Positions 1 to 11,497 are shown, numbered from the stretch's first letter. The stretch is DNA of 64,000 nt from Melastoma dodecandrum (GCA_029817715.1 JARUPY010000538.1:6138001-6202000); one strand, 5' to 3'. A program made the numbers and translations. The notes: a model not told the origin generated them from the sequence alone.

Positions 1-312
1 TATTTGTATGAGCGTTTGGCGGCCATAGTGCCCACCGTGCTAGCTGTAGCTTCACCTCTCTTCATCAACAGAAGACACAGACATACCTATTATTTCTTGG
101 ACTCGGCGGAAGAGATCGAGCTTGTCAAGTTCTCTGTTTGGCTGCCTCTGTTGCTGCTGGTTCTGATGTTTGCCATCACCCTGACGCTGTACTATGGCAG
201 GAGCCTTGCAAGGTTCGACGTTTACTGGATAATACACAGGGTCGGAGGGTCTTCCGGAGGTATCGTGCTTGTGTTAGTTATGCTTGCTTTGATCTTGAAG
301 CTCAAGGCTTAA
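1..312 (+). CDS. 3' end of a multi-pass membrane protein gene (partial)
   Basis: An open frame enters from the left edge and ends at a stop at 310-312, giving about 103 C-terminal residues. Two strongly hydrophobic stretches are visible, one around the run WLPLLLLVLMFAITLTLYY and one near the C terminus (GGIVLVLVMLALILKL). A basic loop (RRHRH) precedes them. The protein ends KLKA. The frame is open to the first base, so the start lies outside the window. I do not recognise the family; this is a membrane protein by composition only. The following 300 bases look like 3' UTR and spacer. Confidence 0.5.
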   Translation, partial: YLYERLAAIVPTVLAVASPLFINRRHRHTYYFLDSAEEIELVKFSVWLPLLLLVLMFAITLTLYYGRSLARFDVYWIIHRVGGSSGGIVLVLVMLALILKLKA

Positions 313-804
313 ATCATGGACAAGCACCAAGTTATCCATTTCCTTGCACTAATGGCGACAGAACATCCAGTCTTTCTTGAAGAGTGATAGAGGAAAGAGA
401 GAGAGGTTCTAACACGCTGATAAATAAGTTTGTGTTAGCAGTCTTCTTTCTGTAGTGTGAAGCATCATCAATCGAGTTTTTTGGATGTTTCGATTCAACT
501 TAGATCTCTTATTTGCATAACTTTTCCCTCACTGTGAATTGCCTGAGGTACTTTGTCTGGGTGAAGAAGTCCGAACAGTTGTAACGAAATATATGAAGAA
601 AATCGCAGCTCTCCCTTCACACTGAAAATTGTCAATAAATCTATAAATGATGGTGAAAAAAAACTAGAATAGAAAAGTGACGTGGGGACGACACCCGAAT
701 ATATGATTCCAACACAAAAAACGACGCGGGACATTACTAAGAATGCGGAATGGAATGACGTGGGAAATGGTCAGAAGGGTAGATAATGGGAGATGGGTAT
801 GAAA
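313..804. other. 3' flank / spacer between membrane gene and gypsy LTR
   Basis: AT-rich sequence with no convincing coding frame. It probably holds the 3' UTR of the upstream gene followed by spacer up to the start of the shared LTR sequence near 805. Confidence 0.4.
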
Positions 805-1224
805 GGATAGAAAGATAAAAGTCCAATCTGAATTTAAAAGTCTGAATAATCTGTTCTTCAACTCTTACAAGGGCTTATATATGATACCCATAGAAAAGAC
901 AATAAAGGAAACGAAATAAAAGATAAAGAAATAAAATCATAAGATAAGGAATTGAAATATTTAATTTCCCCCTGACAAGATTTGAAAAGATAGTGGAGTA
1001 GGGTAGTAGAGCAGGCACGACTCTTGGGCTGCAAGTTATCAAACCTGAACCGTCAGATCGGGACCGTCTTTTGAGTATCTCGTCACTTGGTTGCCTTTCG
1101 CCGCCTGAGAGACGCGTCACTCGGGGCTCCTCGTGACCTCGTTTACTCGATGATAAGCAAGTTTATACCTCCAGTAGGCAACAGTGGCTGAGGTGTGGGC
1201 GAAATGACGACCCTCCTTGTATCA
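805..1224 (-). repeat. 3' LTR of the truncated gypsy element
   Basis: Aligns by eye with 3604-4028 along its whole length, for example around the shared phrase TTCAACTCTTACAAGG and the shared end GGCTGAGGTGTGGGCGAAA. The left boundary is approximate, because the shared sequence fades at about 805. The right boundary is set by TGATACAA on the minus strand. Confidence 0.75.
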
Positions 1225-1745
1225 TCCTCCCCTTGTTGAAGAGAGTTTATCCTCAAACTTGTAGGTTCATCGTCTTCGTACGGGATGAGGTCCTTCACAT
1301 TGAACGTGGCAGAGACTCCGTACTCTCTAGGAAGATCAACCTTATAAGCGTTGTCGTTGATGCGCTCGATGATCTTGAATGGTCCTTCTGCTCGAGGCAT
1401 CAGCTTGTTCTTCCTCTTTGTAGGGAATCGATCCTTCCTCAGATGAATCCACACTAAGTTTCCTGGCTGAAAAATCTTCGCTCTCCTCCCGCAATTTGCT
1501 CTCTCCTGATATCGAAGATTAACCTTTTCGATCCTTGCACGAATCTTCTCATGGAACAATCTTATCTCCTTAGAGCGCATTTTGGCATCTCGACTGAATG
1601 TCTTCACACTTGGTAAAGGCGTTAGATCGACAAAAAATAAAGGGTTGAGGCCATAGACTACCTCAAAGTGTGAGGACTTGGTTGTCGAACTCCGTGCTAT
1701 GTTGTAGGCGAACTCAGCATGAGCTAGCTTGAGACCAGGGTTCAA
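1143..1745 (-). pseudogene. gypsy integrase C-terminal region (retroelement remnant)
   Basis: A 200-residue frame with the typical Ty3/gypsy integrase tail: the ELAHAEFAYN-like stretch at the start (here KLAHAEFAYN), a basic middle, then VWIHLRKDRFP, GPFKIIERINDNAYKVDLP and SATFNVKDLIPYEDD. This C-terminal module is characteristic of plant gypsy elements. The frame is separated by a stop or frameshift from the integrase core at 1742-2077, so no full polyprotein can be made. It overlaps the left LTR by a few tens of bases. Confidence 0.8.
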
Positions 1746-2077
1746 AGAATCGCACCCATAGTTCGATTAATAACCTCTGTCTGTCCGTTGATCTGGGGAT
1801 GATATGTTGTGCTAAAGACGATCTTAGTTCCCAGCTTGTGCCACAACGTCTTCCAGAAGTAGCTTAAGAACTTCACGTCGGGATCTGATATGATCGACTT
1901 AAGTACTCCATGCAACCTCAGCACTTCTCGAAAATACAAGTCCGCTACATTGGTTGCATCGTCCGTCTTCTGGCATGGAATGAAGTGTGCCATCTTCGAG
2001 AATCTATCAACTATTTTTATGATCGAATCCTTCCTTTGCTGCGTCTTGGGTAGACGCAACACAAAAACCATACTCAC
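1742..2077 (-). pseudogene. gypsy integrase catalytic core fragment
   Basis: Shows [12 protein letters not shown], a central [12 protein letters not shown] block and [17 protein letters not shown]. The last block holds the third acidic residue (Glu) of the integrase triad. The upstream part (zinc-binding domain and the first Asp region) is in other frames, so the core is broken. This is a degraded copy. Confidence 0.8.
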
Positions 2078-2295
2078 ATGTTCCCATGGTCGCTTAGGGA
2101 CTGGAAGTGGAGTGTATCGGCGTTGTGGCTGGACTCGACTCTTCGCCTAGTGGCAGATAGCACATCACGAGATAAGACTCCTCACTTGCTTCTCCATTTG
2201 AGGCCAATAGAAATTTTCTTGCAGCATCGACAACGTCTTGTCGACTCCAAATGTTCGGCGATTCCTCCTCCATGGACTTCTCGAATGAGTAGCTC

Positions 2296-2943
2296 TCACG
2301 TCGAACTCCTAGAAATGCACAATTTAGAGTCGCGAAGGAGAAATTCATTCACCTGGTGGAATCGATCAATCGCCTGGGTGGTGCACTGGGCGAAGATCCC
2401 TCCAAAATCTTCGTTGTCCTTGTATAGATCCTTCAGGTACTCAAATCCAATAAGCTTAGTCTCCATAGCGGACAACAAGATCATCTTCCTTAAAAGGGCG
2501 TCTGCAATTACATTCTTCACTCCAGGTTTGCGCTTGAGCACAAAAGTGAAGGACTGAAGAAACTCTACCCATTTGGCATGTCGTCGATTAAGTTTGTGCT
2601 GACCATTGATGTACTTGAGAGCTTCATGGTCGGTGTGCAGCACGAACTTTCTAGACAACAGGTAGTGGCTCCACGTCTTCAAAACTCGAACGATAGCTAG
2701 GAACTCCTTGTCGTACGTCGAGTAGTTGAGTTTTGCACCATTGAGCTTTTTGCTGAAGTAAGCGATAGGTCTCCCTTCCTGCATCAACACTCCTCCTATT
2801 TCAACTCTAGATGCATCACATTCGACTTCGAACATCTTCACAAAGTCAAGTAAAGCGAGAACGGGTGCTTCGCTTAAACACTCCTTCAGTCGCTCGAAAT
2901 TAGCTTGTGCGGCTGAAGTCCACTCAAACTTGTCTCCCTTCAA
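2296..2943 (-). pseudogene. gypsy RNase H region with connection to integrase
   Basis: A 215-residue frame beginning KFEWTSAAQANFERLKECL and continuing VLALLDFVKMFEVECDASRVEIGGVLMQEGRPIAYFSKKL when read in short overlapping pieces (start and middle of the RT connection and RNase H). The stretches YSTYDKEFLAIVRVLKTW and FVLHTDHEALKYINGQ are diagnostic for the Ty3-type RNase H. The DAS motif and the TDH motif with catalytic acids are present. The neighbouring RT and integrase frames are displaced. Confidence 0.85.
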
Positions 2944-3093
2944 TCATTCGGTGAGTGGGGCTGCGATCGAGCTGAAACCTCCTATATGACGACGACGCTA
3001 AGCCATGGAAGCTACGAACATCGTGGAAACTCTTTGGCACTAGCTACTCTTTGATCGTTTCGATCTTGCTTGACACTACAAAACCAAGTAATA

Positions 3094-3576
3094 CTATACT
3101 AGGTTGAAAGAATTCACATTTCTTGATATTCCCATACAGCTTCTCGCGCGAAGTGTGGGAAGATGCTCAGCATGCTCGTCGGGACTACTGCTGTAGATGA
3201 GAATGTTGTCGAAGTAGATAACCACGAACTTCCCCATGAATGATCGCAAGACATGGGTCATTAGTCGCATGAATGTGCTGAGCGCGTTCGACAAACCAAA
3301 GGGCATCGCCAACCATTCGTACAGCCCGTACTTGGCCTTGAAGGTTGCTTTCCACTTTGAAGGAAGATACAGATACACCATCGTGAAAGGATAGGTTGAT
3401 ATCAACCTCCACGGATACCGATACATCACCGTGAAAGAAGACTCGTATAGCATTCGCCTGTTAGACAGATACAAACACATCACCGTGAATACGAACGAGG
3501 TCGGGGAACAAGACGAAGGATGCAGGCATACGATTACTGGTTGAAACACTTTACTCAATCTATACTTGGAATCCAC
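3094..3576 (-). pseudogene. gypsy reverse transcriptase fragment with altered catalytic box
   Basis: Contains [17 protein letters not shown] and, further on, [21 protein letters not shown]. The second aspartate of the usual Tyr-x-Asp-Asp box reads Asn. Upstream of KYGLYEW the normal RT palm sequence is replaced by three degenerate repeats of a short unit (see findings). With the missing N-terminal part this is an inactive RT remnant. Confidence 0.8.
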
Positions 3577-3603
3577 CGAGGTTGAAAGTGAATCAACTCA
3601 TTC

Positions 3604-4028
3604 GGATAGAAAGACAAAAATTTAATATGAGTTTAAAAGTTTGAATAATTTGTTCTTCAACTCTTACAAGGCAAGGGCTTATATAGGCTGCCCATAGAAA
3701 AGACAATAAAAGAAACAAAATAAAATATACGGAAATAAAATCAAAACATAATGAAGAAAAATATTTAATTTCGTCCCGACAAGATCTGAAAAGATGGTGG
3801 AGCAGGGTAGTGGAGCATGCATGACTCTTGGGCTGCAAGTTATCGAACATGAACCGTCAGATCGGGACCGTCTCTTGAGTTGCTCGCCGCTTGGTTGCCT
3901 TTCGTCGTCTAAGAGACGCGTCGCTCAGTGCTCTTCGTTGCCTCGCTTATTCGATGATAAGCAAATTGATACCTCTCGTAGGCGACGGTGGCTGAGGTGT
4001 GGGCGAAACGACAACTTTCTTTGTATCA
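3604..4028 (-). repeat. 5' LTR of the truncated gypsy element
   Basis: Right-hand copy of the repeat described at 805-1224. On the minus strand it starts at 4028 with TGATACAAAG. It is followed on the right by 3' flanking DNA of the GPI-protein gene, so the element sits less than 300 bp from that gene's stop codon. Confidence 0.75.
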
Positions 4029-4289
4029 AAAAGTTGAGCATATTAAAATATACGTTTCGTCCGTGGATGGGTATCATACTGGATTCATAAGACTTGCACA
4101 TTTAGGACATAAATAATCTCCTGGTTTCATTCAGGGAATGAATTGGCCAAAGATTACATTGTTTCACTCTCTCAGGTTCCTCTCAAATCTCAATGATAGA
4201 ATACGGATGGATTAAAAAGAATTGCACGATTACACATGTAGGAAACAGTCCAACATTGAAAATGCTCTGAAACAAAGAATGGTGGAAGC

Positions 4290-5592
4290 TTAAAATCGAG
4301 CCAATGGGATGCCACACGTGTACCAGATTGCAAGAAGCAATAGCATGACGTATCCAAAAGTTGGACTGCCCAACAGCGAATAAGAACCGCTGCAATCATC
4401 ATTAGCACCACTAAAGCATCCGGGCCTGGTAACCGTTGGCTCGCTGCCTTCATAGACGAAGCTGCTGTTTCTTGTGCCATTGCTGAATAGTATGCACCAG
4501 AAATATGGAGAACCGCCATCGCTGCCACTAACGGCAGCCCCAACCTCCGTATGATTCTTAGAGGTAACTATCTCAATGCTCTTCTCATTCTTCATCAGAA
4601 TTCCATTGAATGCCTCAGATGGAGATACATACTTGGTCTCGCAGCCGAGCAAACGGCCCGTTATTGGGGCGAGCGACGAGACCTGAATACCACAGTCTGG
4701 TGCAAAGGTACTGGCAAAGTCAGAATCAGCCGGCTTCTCAGCTTTTGGCCCCCCGACTGCATCACAGTTTCCTTGGTAAGCTTTTATGTATTGTAGGGCA
4801 ATGCACGCCAGGCCAGGGTTGTCATAAAGCAGTGATGCATTGCTTGCAGTCCTGTTATCATTGAGAATGGTCGCCAATTGATCAGCCGGGTTATTGGTGA
4901 CTTTAACTGCAAGAAGTCCATGGATGAAAGATCAGCAAAACTCGGGATACACACACAATCATGCCGATCACCTCACGAATTCCAGACAGCAAATTGCAGA
5001 TTCCCAACACTACCATTGCCCACATTGGGGATATTTGACCTTCTGACACAATGCCAACACGGAGAAAGGGCAACCAATCGAGAATTGATCCCTAGTGATA
5101 CCATAGCCCAACACGGAGAAAGCGATTATCGACAAAGGACACCGAAACTCAAATGAATAATGCCATCAATCTGCAAAACATACACATCGCTACTCTTCCA
5201 CTCCAACAAGAGCAGGATGGATTCCTAATGATCCAAGTCAAGGGTCGGGGCCCACCTCAATTCAATGAACTTGAGCTAACAAAAAAACAGAAGCAGCAGA
5301 AATGCTTCCAGCTCAAGTTTACAGATCCCATGAAAGAGATCCAACGGAAGTTCAGATTTTGAGCGAAACCCACTACGCAAACCCCCCCTCCCCTCCAAAT
5401 CCTAGCTACTCCCTGAGACACTAGGTACATAATGGATTGAAAACGCACATCTAAGGTTGTCGGTGGTCAGTAAGAGAGAAATAGATCGGACTTACTTTGG
5501 GACTCGGGCATCGAAGCAGCGGAGACGAAGAGGAGGAGGAGGAGGAGGAGGAGGAGAGCCAATGGGAGGAGAATGCTCGTTGCTCTAGTCAT
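4290..5592 (-). CDS. putative GPI-anchored glycoprotein, plant family of unknown function
   Basis: Two exons on the minus strand, 5592-5496 and 4906-4290, with a GTAAGT donor and TTGCAG acceptor; they join in frame to 237 residues. The start is the ATG at 5592 because it opens directly into a signal peptide with a long leucine run, encoded by a CTC microsatellite. The mature part has many cysteines, motifs such as NPADQLATILNDNRT and DNPGLACIALQYIKAYQG, and several N-glycosylation sites (NRT, NAS, NHT, NGT). The C terminus is a small-residue region (CSGSYS) followed by a hydrophobic tail, the pattern of a GPI-attachment signal. This matches a plant family of uncharacterised GPI-anchored proteins (I recall At3g18050-like members). 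The biochemical role is unknown; the cell surface is the likely site. Confidence 0.85.
5525..5560. repeat. GAG/CTC trinucleotide microsatellite within exon 1 of the GPI-protein gene
   Basis: Runs of GAGGAG on the plus strand (CTC on the coding strand) encode the polyleucine core of the signal peptide. A length change here would alter the hydrophobic core without shifting frame. A second simple repeat, (AG)n, lies at about 5682-5698 in the 5' flank. Confidence 0.9.
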
Positions 5593-6020
5593 TGTTTGTT
5601 CTCTCCTCCGACCGGACGATGCTCTTCTCTTCTCTATTGTCGGTTTGCCGAATATGGAGAAAAGGAGAGATTGTAGAGATAGAGAGAGAGAGAGAGATGT
5701 TTGTTGGGTTAAAGACAAAGTCCGATGAAGCAAGCTGAAGTGTCTGCTTCATTACAGCCTGCGGTAAACACGTGATTTGGGCATTCAAATCCCTTTTTAA
5801 TCCATTCATCTGTACATGTTCTACCATGATGGTGGAAGTTTTTTCAACTAGTCGGGTCGTGAAAAGTCAGGATTTTTTTCTGAATTATTACCCACCACCA
5901 ACGACGGATAAGGGAGGCCACGTCCGTACACATCCCTCACCTATCCCTAGTCCCTTCCCTTCTTCCGGCGTCCTCCCTCCCTGGACGCCGTCCCGGTGAT
6001 GATCAACTATTGCTCCAGCA

Positions 6021-7939
6021 ATGGTGCTGCCAAAGCCTCCTCAACTTCCGCTCCCCTGCCGTGTCAACGCTTCTCCCTCCTTCCCTCCTCCTCGCATCCC
6101 GAACTCGATACCTCCCTCCCCCGACCTCTCTCCACCGTCGAAATCTCTCGCCTCGTCTCTACCTCCCTCCAGTGAATGCAGGCCGCGAACCGGGCGGAGA
6201 TTGGTGTCCGTCTCGACAGCGTTGCTCCTCGCATTATTCCCAAGACGTATCCAAGCCCTAGAATCCAAAGAAATGATTTTTATCAGTTGATTGAATCTTT
6301 CTGATGATTTGATTATCTTGGTGTTTCTTGATGCAGGAGCTGTTGCTGGAGGCAGCATTCTGGATAAGTATGTGAAGAAGTAAGTTCTCGAAATCTCATG
6401 GACTTGCTGGCCTCTAGTTATTGACCCTTAACAGACAGTAATCTGGAAGAGACAGGGTTGTTTCCTTCATGTCTTGTAATGTGGAAGTATCGCTGTCGTT
6501 CTGGGTCAGTCGGTTTGAATGATGCACTAGGAACATTAGTCAGGCGATGGAACGAGAAGACCTAGGATGTGGAAGCTCATAACACGAGCGATTTGTCGGA
6601 TTTTGAGTCGTTTATATACAATCATGGGGTACCCGATCTGGTTCTTTTTTTATTTGATAGACTGAACTTCACAGGAAAAAGTTGGATCCTTTGGATGCTT
6701 ATGTGCCGGCTGTTATCCTGAGTCAGTTGCAGATAGAGGATTTGGGTGAGTTTAGGGATGTGTGGAATGATGTCTCGTTATCACGTCATCGGAAATGCTG
6801 CTTCCATAGTGGTCTTCAGTCGATCTGGTTGCCCCTTGTTTTGTCATGAATCGTTGATGTTAGGCTATTATGCATGCTGATGATGCTCCAGGTAAAACTC
6901 TCGAAGGCGACAACCCTGAATTTGCTTTTTGCCGATCTCTGCTTCGTTCAGGACCTGCAGCATCTCTCCGCATTAACATCAGGGCGGTAAGATGAGAATC
7001 TTTATTACGAGTATGATCTCTACCTAGGCTGCTTTCTGTGCCTTGGATCCTTTAATTATCTGCCTTCTTGTTCCACCGAACTACATCCGGCTAAGATTTT
7101 AGACGCTGCTTTGTCAGTCCCTTGAGATGTACCAAGGCTAATAAGTAGTCCTACATTACATGAATCTCGTCTTGGTTCCTAGTCTACGATTTCAATCGCA
7201 CATGAGATATAATACCATGAACTCGATATTCCAAGTATATAGAGACTCCTTTCCTGCCTTTGGCCATTATTATGTGCTGTTTCTCTGCCACCACGTAGCG
7301 AGACCGTGTCTTAATTTCTGCTGCGTCATGTGTCATTAGTTCAGTTAGTTTTTTTTTGCTCATTGTATTCTTTGGAAACATAGGTGGCGCAGTATGCCTC
7401 AGAAAGCGGGAATGGTAACACTGCATTTGACAATGTCGATAGGTGTCTCAGGTATGCAATGCTTTTATGCAGAAGTTTATGAACTCATAGTATTGGCTGG
7501 GGCAAAGAAATTGTCCGTTCACTTCATCAATCTATCGTGCCTCACTTCTTCCAAACCGTGCTAAGAATCCATGTGCGCGATGAATGGCTGTTTTTGGTAA
7601 CACTGCTGTAAAAATCCGTGAATCGACAGAGCACTGGAAGAACTCGATTCGCTCCTGTTACACGCATCAAGAAAAGATCCGGACGCATCAGTCAGTTCTA
7701 TGAAAGAAAAAATAGGCGTCGCTGTGAAGGCACTGGACAGGTAAAATATGTAGCAAGTATGTTCATCCTCTCGTACCATTAACCTGTCTGGATGCTTTGC
7801 CTTCTTCAGCCTACTTCAGACGGTCCCCGAGATTATCCTGGACAAAGGGAAGGCCATCGCGGATGCTTACAGGAGCCCAGCCGACGAGGAGCCGGAACTA
7901 TCTGACCCCGAGATCGAGCAACTGCAATCTATTCTATGA
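6021..7939 (+). CDS. probable plastid (thylakoid-associated) protein of unknown function, seven exons
   Basis: Exons 6021-6285, 6337-6379, 6675-6745, 6892-6986, 7384-7451, 7630-7740 and 7810-7939 join in frame to 260 residues, all with GT-AG borders. The N terminus is rich in Ser, Pro and Arg like a chloroplast transit peptide. It is followed by RRLVSVSTALLLALFPRR, a twin-arginine plus hydrophobic stretch resembling a thylakoid lumen signal. The mature part reads LDKYVKKKKLDPLDAYVPAV, SLLRSGPAASLRINIRAVAQ, LRALEELDSLLLHASR and LDKGKAIADAYRSP. It is helical and highly conserved in plants as I recall it (DUF7880-type), without known activity. The end of exon 1 is the least certain junction. The gene lies divergently to the GPI-protein gene, about 430 bp apart. 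Confidence 0.75.
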
Positions 7940-8788
7940 CCTGAGGGATCCGACACCAGACGGCATCTCATAACAACAACTCAGCATTTGAGTGGTGGAG
8001 ATAATTATATTTTCTCGCGAACACAGTCTTCCTCTCGGCTCTCTGCTCGAGCCTTATATCACCGGAAGATGCTTGTCTGGATGGTTCGTTCCTCGCTCGA
8101 AAACCAGGCACGCATGAGTAGACAGTTGATTGGTGATAACAACTTATATTCCTTTCTGCATGAAATAGTTTTCCATCCTCATTTCCTATCCCATCAATAT
8201 GACATCAATATGACAAGATTCTCAGACAAGAAGATTACAATCCCCATTCCGAAATGTATCATCAGAAACGGTAGCTCCGAAATGCATTTTAGCTGCAACG
8301 ATGTAAATTGGGAATCGGATTTCTTCTTCATTCTGAAATCTGATAGATGATACAGCCGAAGTTGTTTCATTCACTCAATCACTCCAACACGTAAGAAGGA
8401 AAGAAACAAAATATCCGACAAAGGATCTATCTTTCTCTTCAATCATTGGTTGCCCCCAGATTCACACTCTCAGTGCTCCCATCCCTCCTTTCTTCCTCTC
8501 CCAATCAATTTTTTTACTCTTTCACTGTCCATTTGTTAGTCCCCCCCCACCCCACCCCACCCCTGCTTTTGTGCATGACAAAGATTTGGGAACTAACTCA
8601 ATCTCAACTAAGCACTTTTCTCTTAATCAGACAACATCATTATATTACATGGTGTCCCGTTTTGATCATTCATTCATGTCTTTCGAGTAGCGTTTTTATG
8701 TTTTTGTTTTTTTTTTTGGTGGCGGCTATGAGAGCACCGACACGCATTACTTGTTTGATGTTGCAGTGCTCTCTCCTCATATCATCCT

Positions 8789-8808
8789 CACGTGCTATAT
8801 ACGTATAA
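8789..8808 (+). promoter_or_regulatory. G-box and TATA-like element upstream of the first MYB gene
   Basis: CACGTG (8789-8794) is followed at once by TATATACGTATA. This lies about 35-50 bp before the MYB start codon at 8840. The G-box is a common bHLH/bZIP site. Position and spacing suit a core promoter with a short 5' UTR, but no transcript data are available. Confidence 0.35.
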
Positions 8809-8839
8809 GCTCAGGAAACGTTGCCTCATTGCTTGAAAC

Positions 8840-9580
8840 ATGGGACCGAGGATGACGAGGAAAGGAGCGAACCGGGGAGGACCCTGGACTGCGGAGGAGG
8901 ACCTGAAGTTGGCTCGCGCTATCGAAGTCCACGGTCCCCGGATGTGGAAGATTGTTGCTGTAGAAGCGGGTCAGACGTGGCCAATGGCATGAACGTTATC
9001 GGCCTGGTTTTTGGTTTCGATGGGGATTATGATAGTTGTTTTCCGTTTTCGTCCTGAAAACAGGGCTGAGCAGAGGTGGCAAGAGCTGCAGGTTGAGATG
9101 GCTGAATTACCTCCGGCCGAACCTCAAGAGGGGCAACATCTCCGACCAGGAAGAGGACTTGATCCTGAGGCTTCACCGCCTCCTGGGGAACAGGTGACTG
9201 ACTCGGACCCTTTTTGGGAATCAGCTTGTGCTTGTGATTTGACACGGCTAGATTGCCCGTTGTCCTTCTGTTTTAGGTGGTCATTGATAGCCGGGAGGCT
9301 TCCGGGTAGGACGGACAATGAGATCAAGAACTACTGGAACACTCATTTGCACAGGAAGGTGGAACGAACGGAGAAGAAAAACCAATCAGGCGGTTCACAT
9401 CAGGAACCGCTGGTGGATAACGGAAATGGGAGGTCGGTAACGGCAGATGAGGCGGAGTTCAGGTTGTTGGGACACGAAGTGCAGATAGACCGAGTCGACG
9501 AGGGTCCTGTGAACTCAGACTGGATGAGCCGATTCATGGAATTGGATGAGAGCTGGTTTGATTTTACTTTTCCCATGTAG
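8840..9580 (+). CDS. R2R3-MYB transcription factor (MYB A)
   Basis: Exons 8840-8969, 9064-9193 and 9277-9580 join to 187 residues. R2 runs from [15 protein letters not shown] through [16 protein letters not shown], and R3 from ISDQEEDL to WNTHL. R3 keeps the spaced bHLH-contact signature (D-L-x2-R-x3-L-x6-L-x3-R, in [20 protein letters not shown]), so partnership with a TT8/GL3-type bHLH is expected. The short C terminus ends with an acidic-aromatic block ([15 protein letters not shown]). The first exon donor (GGTCAGA) is weaker than usual. The first cysteine of the usual RCGKSC is Gly, which also occurs in some known MYBs. It looks like the WER/GL1/MYB5-related set, but I cannot assign a subgroup safely. 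It converges with MYB B. Confidence 0.88.
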
Positions 9581-9599
9581 TTCATATTCGTATAGCTCA

Positions 9600-10480
9600 A
9601 TATGAGTTGCGAAATGTAATCCACCAGGGCAGGAAACCACATAAATTCAGCTGCATGAAAAGCTCTCTCACTTTGAATCGCAGCTACCTCAGATAATTAT
9701 TGGGATGGAGAAAGGCTTCTGTGATTCAGAGCAATACCTTGGAGTACTCTGGCACACCTGTCTGTCGTGGTTAGGCATTTCGACATTGGAAAGTCAAAAC
9801 ACGGGCCATATCGTAAATGGTTCATGATGCTCGCCTGCTATCCGCTGGCCGGGCCGATAACCTTCTATGGACCACCACCATCAGATCATTAAGGAAATAA
9901 ACTCTTAACAAGGCCAGAGATTGAAATAGTTCTAATATGCAGTGGCGGGCCAATGTGCCAGCGCAGCCCTACCAGACCAAGAGCACAAGCAATCCTTCTC
10001 GACTCCGAACCATTCTTGGCTTGTGTCAAGAAAACCCAGCAGCAACCCCTCCTACACTCTCCACATCGACCCGCATTTGACACAATTGTGCGAGCTGCTC
10101 TGTCATACAATGAATTGCTTGTTTAGAGGTGATTTTAACTCAGAAATGTTCAGTGAAATGATGCTTTCCCAGGACGAGTTATTTGGGGCGAGCCCTTTTG
10201 GACAGGACGAGTTCATCAGCACTGTCCGAAAACAGTCATCAAAGTCTCAGTCTATTTCAATGAAATGTTGTGCATATTGTAGTAGTTGGTTCCGCAGATA
10301 CAACATTCAAGTTTGGGAGTCAAACAAGAGATTACAACAAATTACACTCACGACTCATCGACAACGCCGGATTGAAGCCGGCATGCTGAACGAATGGCAG
10401 TTACTGAGAAAGGGTTTGCAGGACAGGATTGTGGTCATTGGTGTTAAGACATTGACTCTGCACATGAGAAATTTTGTAAT
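9600..10480. other. intergenic space between convergent MYB genes A and B
   Basis: Contains the 3' flanks of both genes. A long plus-strand frame crosses this stretch but runs into the antisense of MYB B exon 3 and has no recognisable domain. I see no gene, RNA or repeat here. Confidence 0.5.
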
Positions 10481-10483
10481 GAA

Positions 10484-11497
10484 TCAGGCTAGGAACTGGA
10501 GGAAGTCATCCAGGTTGCTGGCCCAGTCCTTCGTCATCTCCTCCGAGAAAAGTAGATTGTCCATGTTCGGGCTTCCATTTCCGTTTCCACCAAGGTTGAA
10601 CTTGTCGCCGAACTGGCAAATCTTCCAGAACTCGGGATCCGACATGTCCTCAAGCAGCAGCTCGCATATGCTTGAATCTAGGCCTAATTTCCCCAAATCA
10701 TCCGCTTCAGAAGCTGTTGAAGGGGAACCCTTCTCCCTCTCGTTCCTAGCCCCTGATCCCAGCACCGGAGAGCAGGCGGCCTCAGGCTGGGGGTCCACGA
10801 GAACAACTTGCTTGGTACACCTCATTGCCTTGGTCCTTACAACATCGTCTGGCCGAACCGCCGCCTTCACCTTAGCCTCATCCTTCGTCGCCTGCTTCTT
10901 CCCGCTGCCGCCCCGCTTCGGCTCCTTCCCCTTCTTCCCGAGCGTGGTGTTCCAGTAGTTCTTGATTTCATTGTCTGTTCGCCCTGGGATCCGCCCCGCT
11001 ATCAGCGACCACCTTCCCCGAGAAAACATAAAACACCCCGACAAACTCAAATCATCGCCGAAGGGAAGAACGGCAACAGATCGCAGGGAACCTCCTTCAA
11101 TACCTGTTCCCGAGAAGGTTATGGAGACGGATGATGAGGTCCTCCTCCTCGGGGGTAATATTCCCTCTCTTGATACCGGGACGAAGGTAATTCAACCACC
11201 GCAGCCGGCAACTCTTACCGCATCTCGTTAGCCCTGAACCACCGCGACGGAAAACGAACAACCGAGTAAAAAAAAAAAAAACTGTCACAGCTAACGGCTA
11301 ACGTCGGAACGAGACCCTGAAACACGCACGCGGGGTTAACGAGGAGCAAAAGGGGAGGTCAAACCGGATTCGCGGGGGATGCTCCTCCACCGGCCTTGGC
11401 CGTGAGCGAGGATGTAGTCGGAGAGGATCTTGTCCTCGAGGGCAGTCCATGCTCCCCTGTTAAGGCCCTCCTTCTCGCAACACGGTCTCCTCCCCAT
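10484..11497 (-). CDS. R2R3-MYB transcription factor, TT2-like (subgroup 5) proanthocyanidin regulator (MYB B)
   Basis: Minus-strand exons 11497-11365, 11233-11104 and 11012-10484 join to 263 residues. It begins [21 protein letters not shown]2 and R3 are complete, and R3 holds the bHLH-contact signature in [20 protein letters not shown]. After R3 comes [13 protein letters not shown], which matches the subgroup 5 motif (VIRTKAxRCSK) of Arabidopsis TT2 and grape MYBPA2-type activators. The C terminus is acidic and ends in [13 protein letters not shown], a plausible activation domain. By family knowledge such proteins form an MYB-bHLH-WD40 complex and switch on ANR/BAN and related flavonoid genes for condensed tannin. 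A TATAAATAGG box lies 45-55 bp before the ATG. Confidence 0.9.

Larger units (their letters stand above)
805..4028 (-). mobile_element. truncated Ty3/gypsy LTR retrotransposon, minus strand
   Basis: Two related copies of an about 420-bp sequence (805-1224 and 3604-4028) flank a 2.4-kb interior. On the minus strand each copy starts TGATACAA, so the right copy is the 5' LTR and the left copy the 3' LTR. A purine-rich tract (minus strand, just right of 1224) precedes the 3' LTR, as expected for a polypurine tract. The interior holds, in minus-strand order, part of reverse transcriptase, RNase H and integrase. Gag, protease and the first part of RT are missing, which points to an internal deletion next to the 5' LTR. 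The copies differ at many positions, so the insertion is not recent. No target duplication could be confirmed. Confidence 0.8.

Noticed and set aside
5467..5733. Longer upstream start for the GPI-protein gene (frame beginning near 5733)
   Set aside because: The extra N-terminal residues come from an AG microsatellite and UTR-like sequence; the ATG at 5592 starts directly at the signal peptide.
9942..10958. 338-codon plus-strand frame across MYB B
   Set aside because: Its second half is the exact antisense of MYB B exon 3 and the first half has no domain; the MYB model with conserved introns explains the DNA better.
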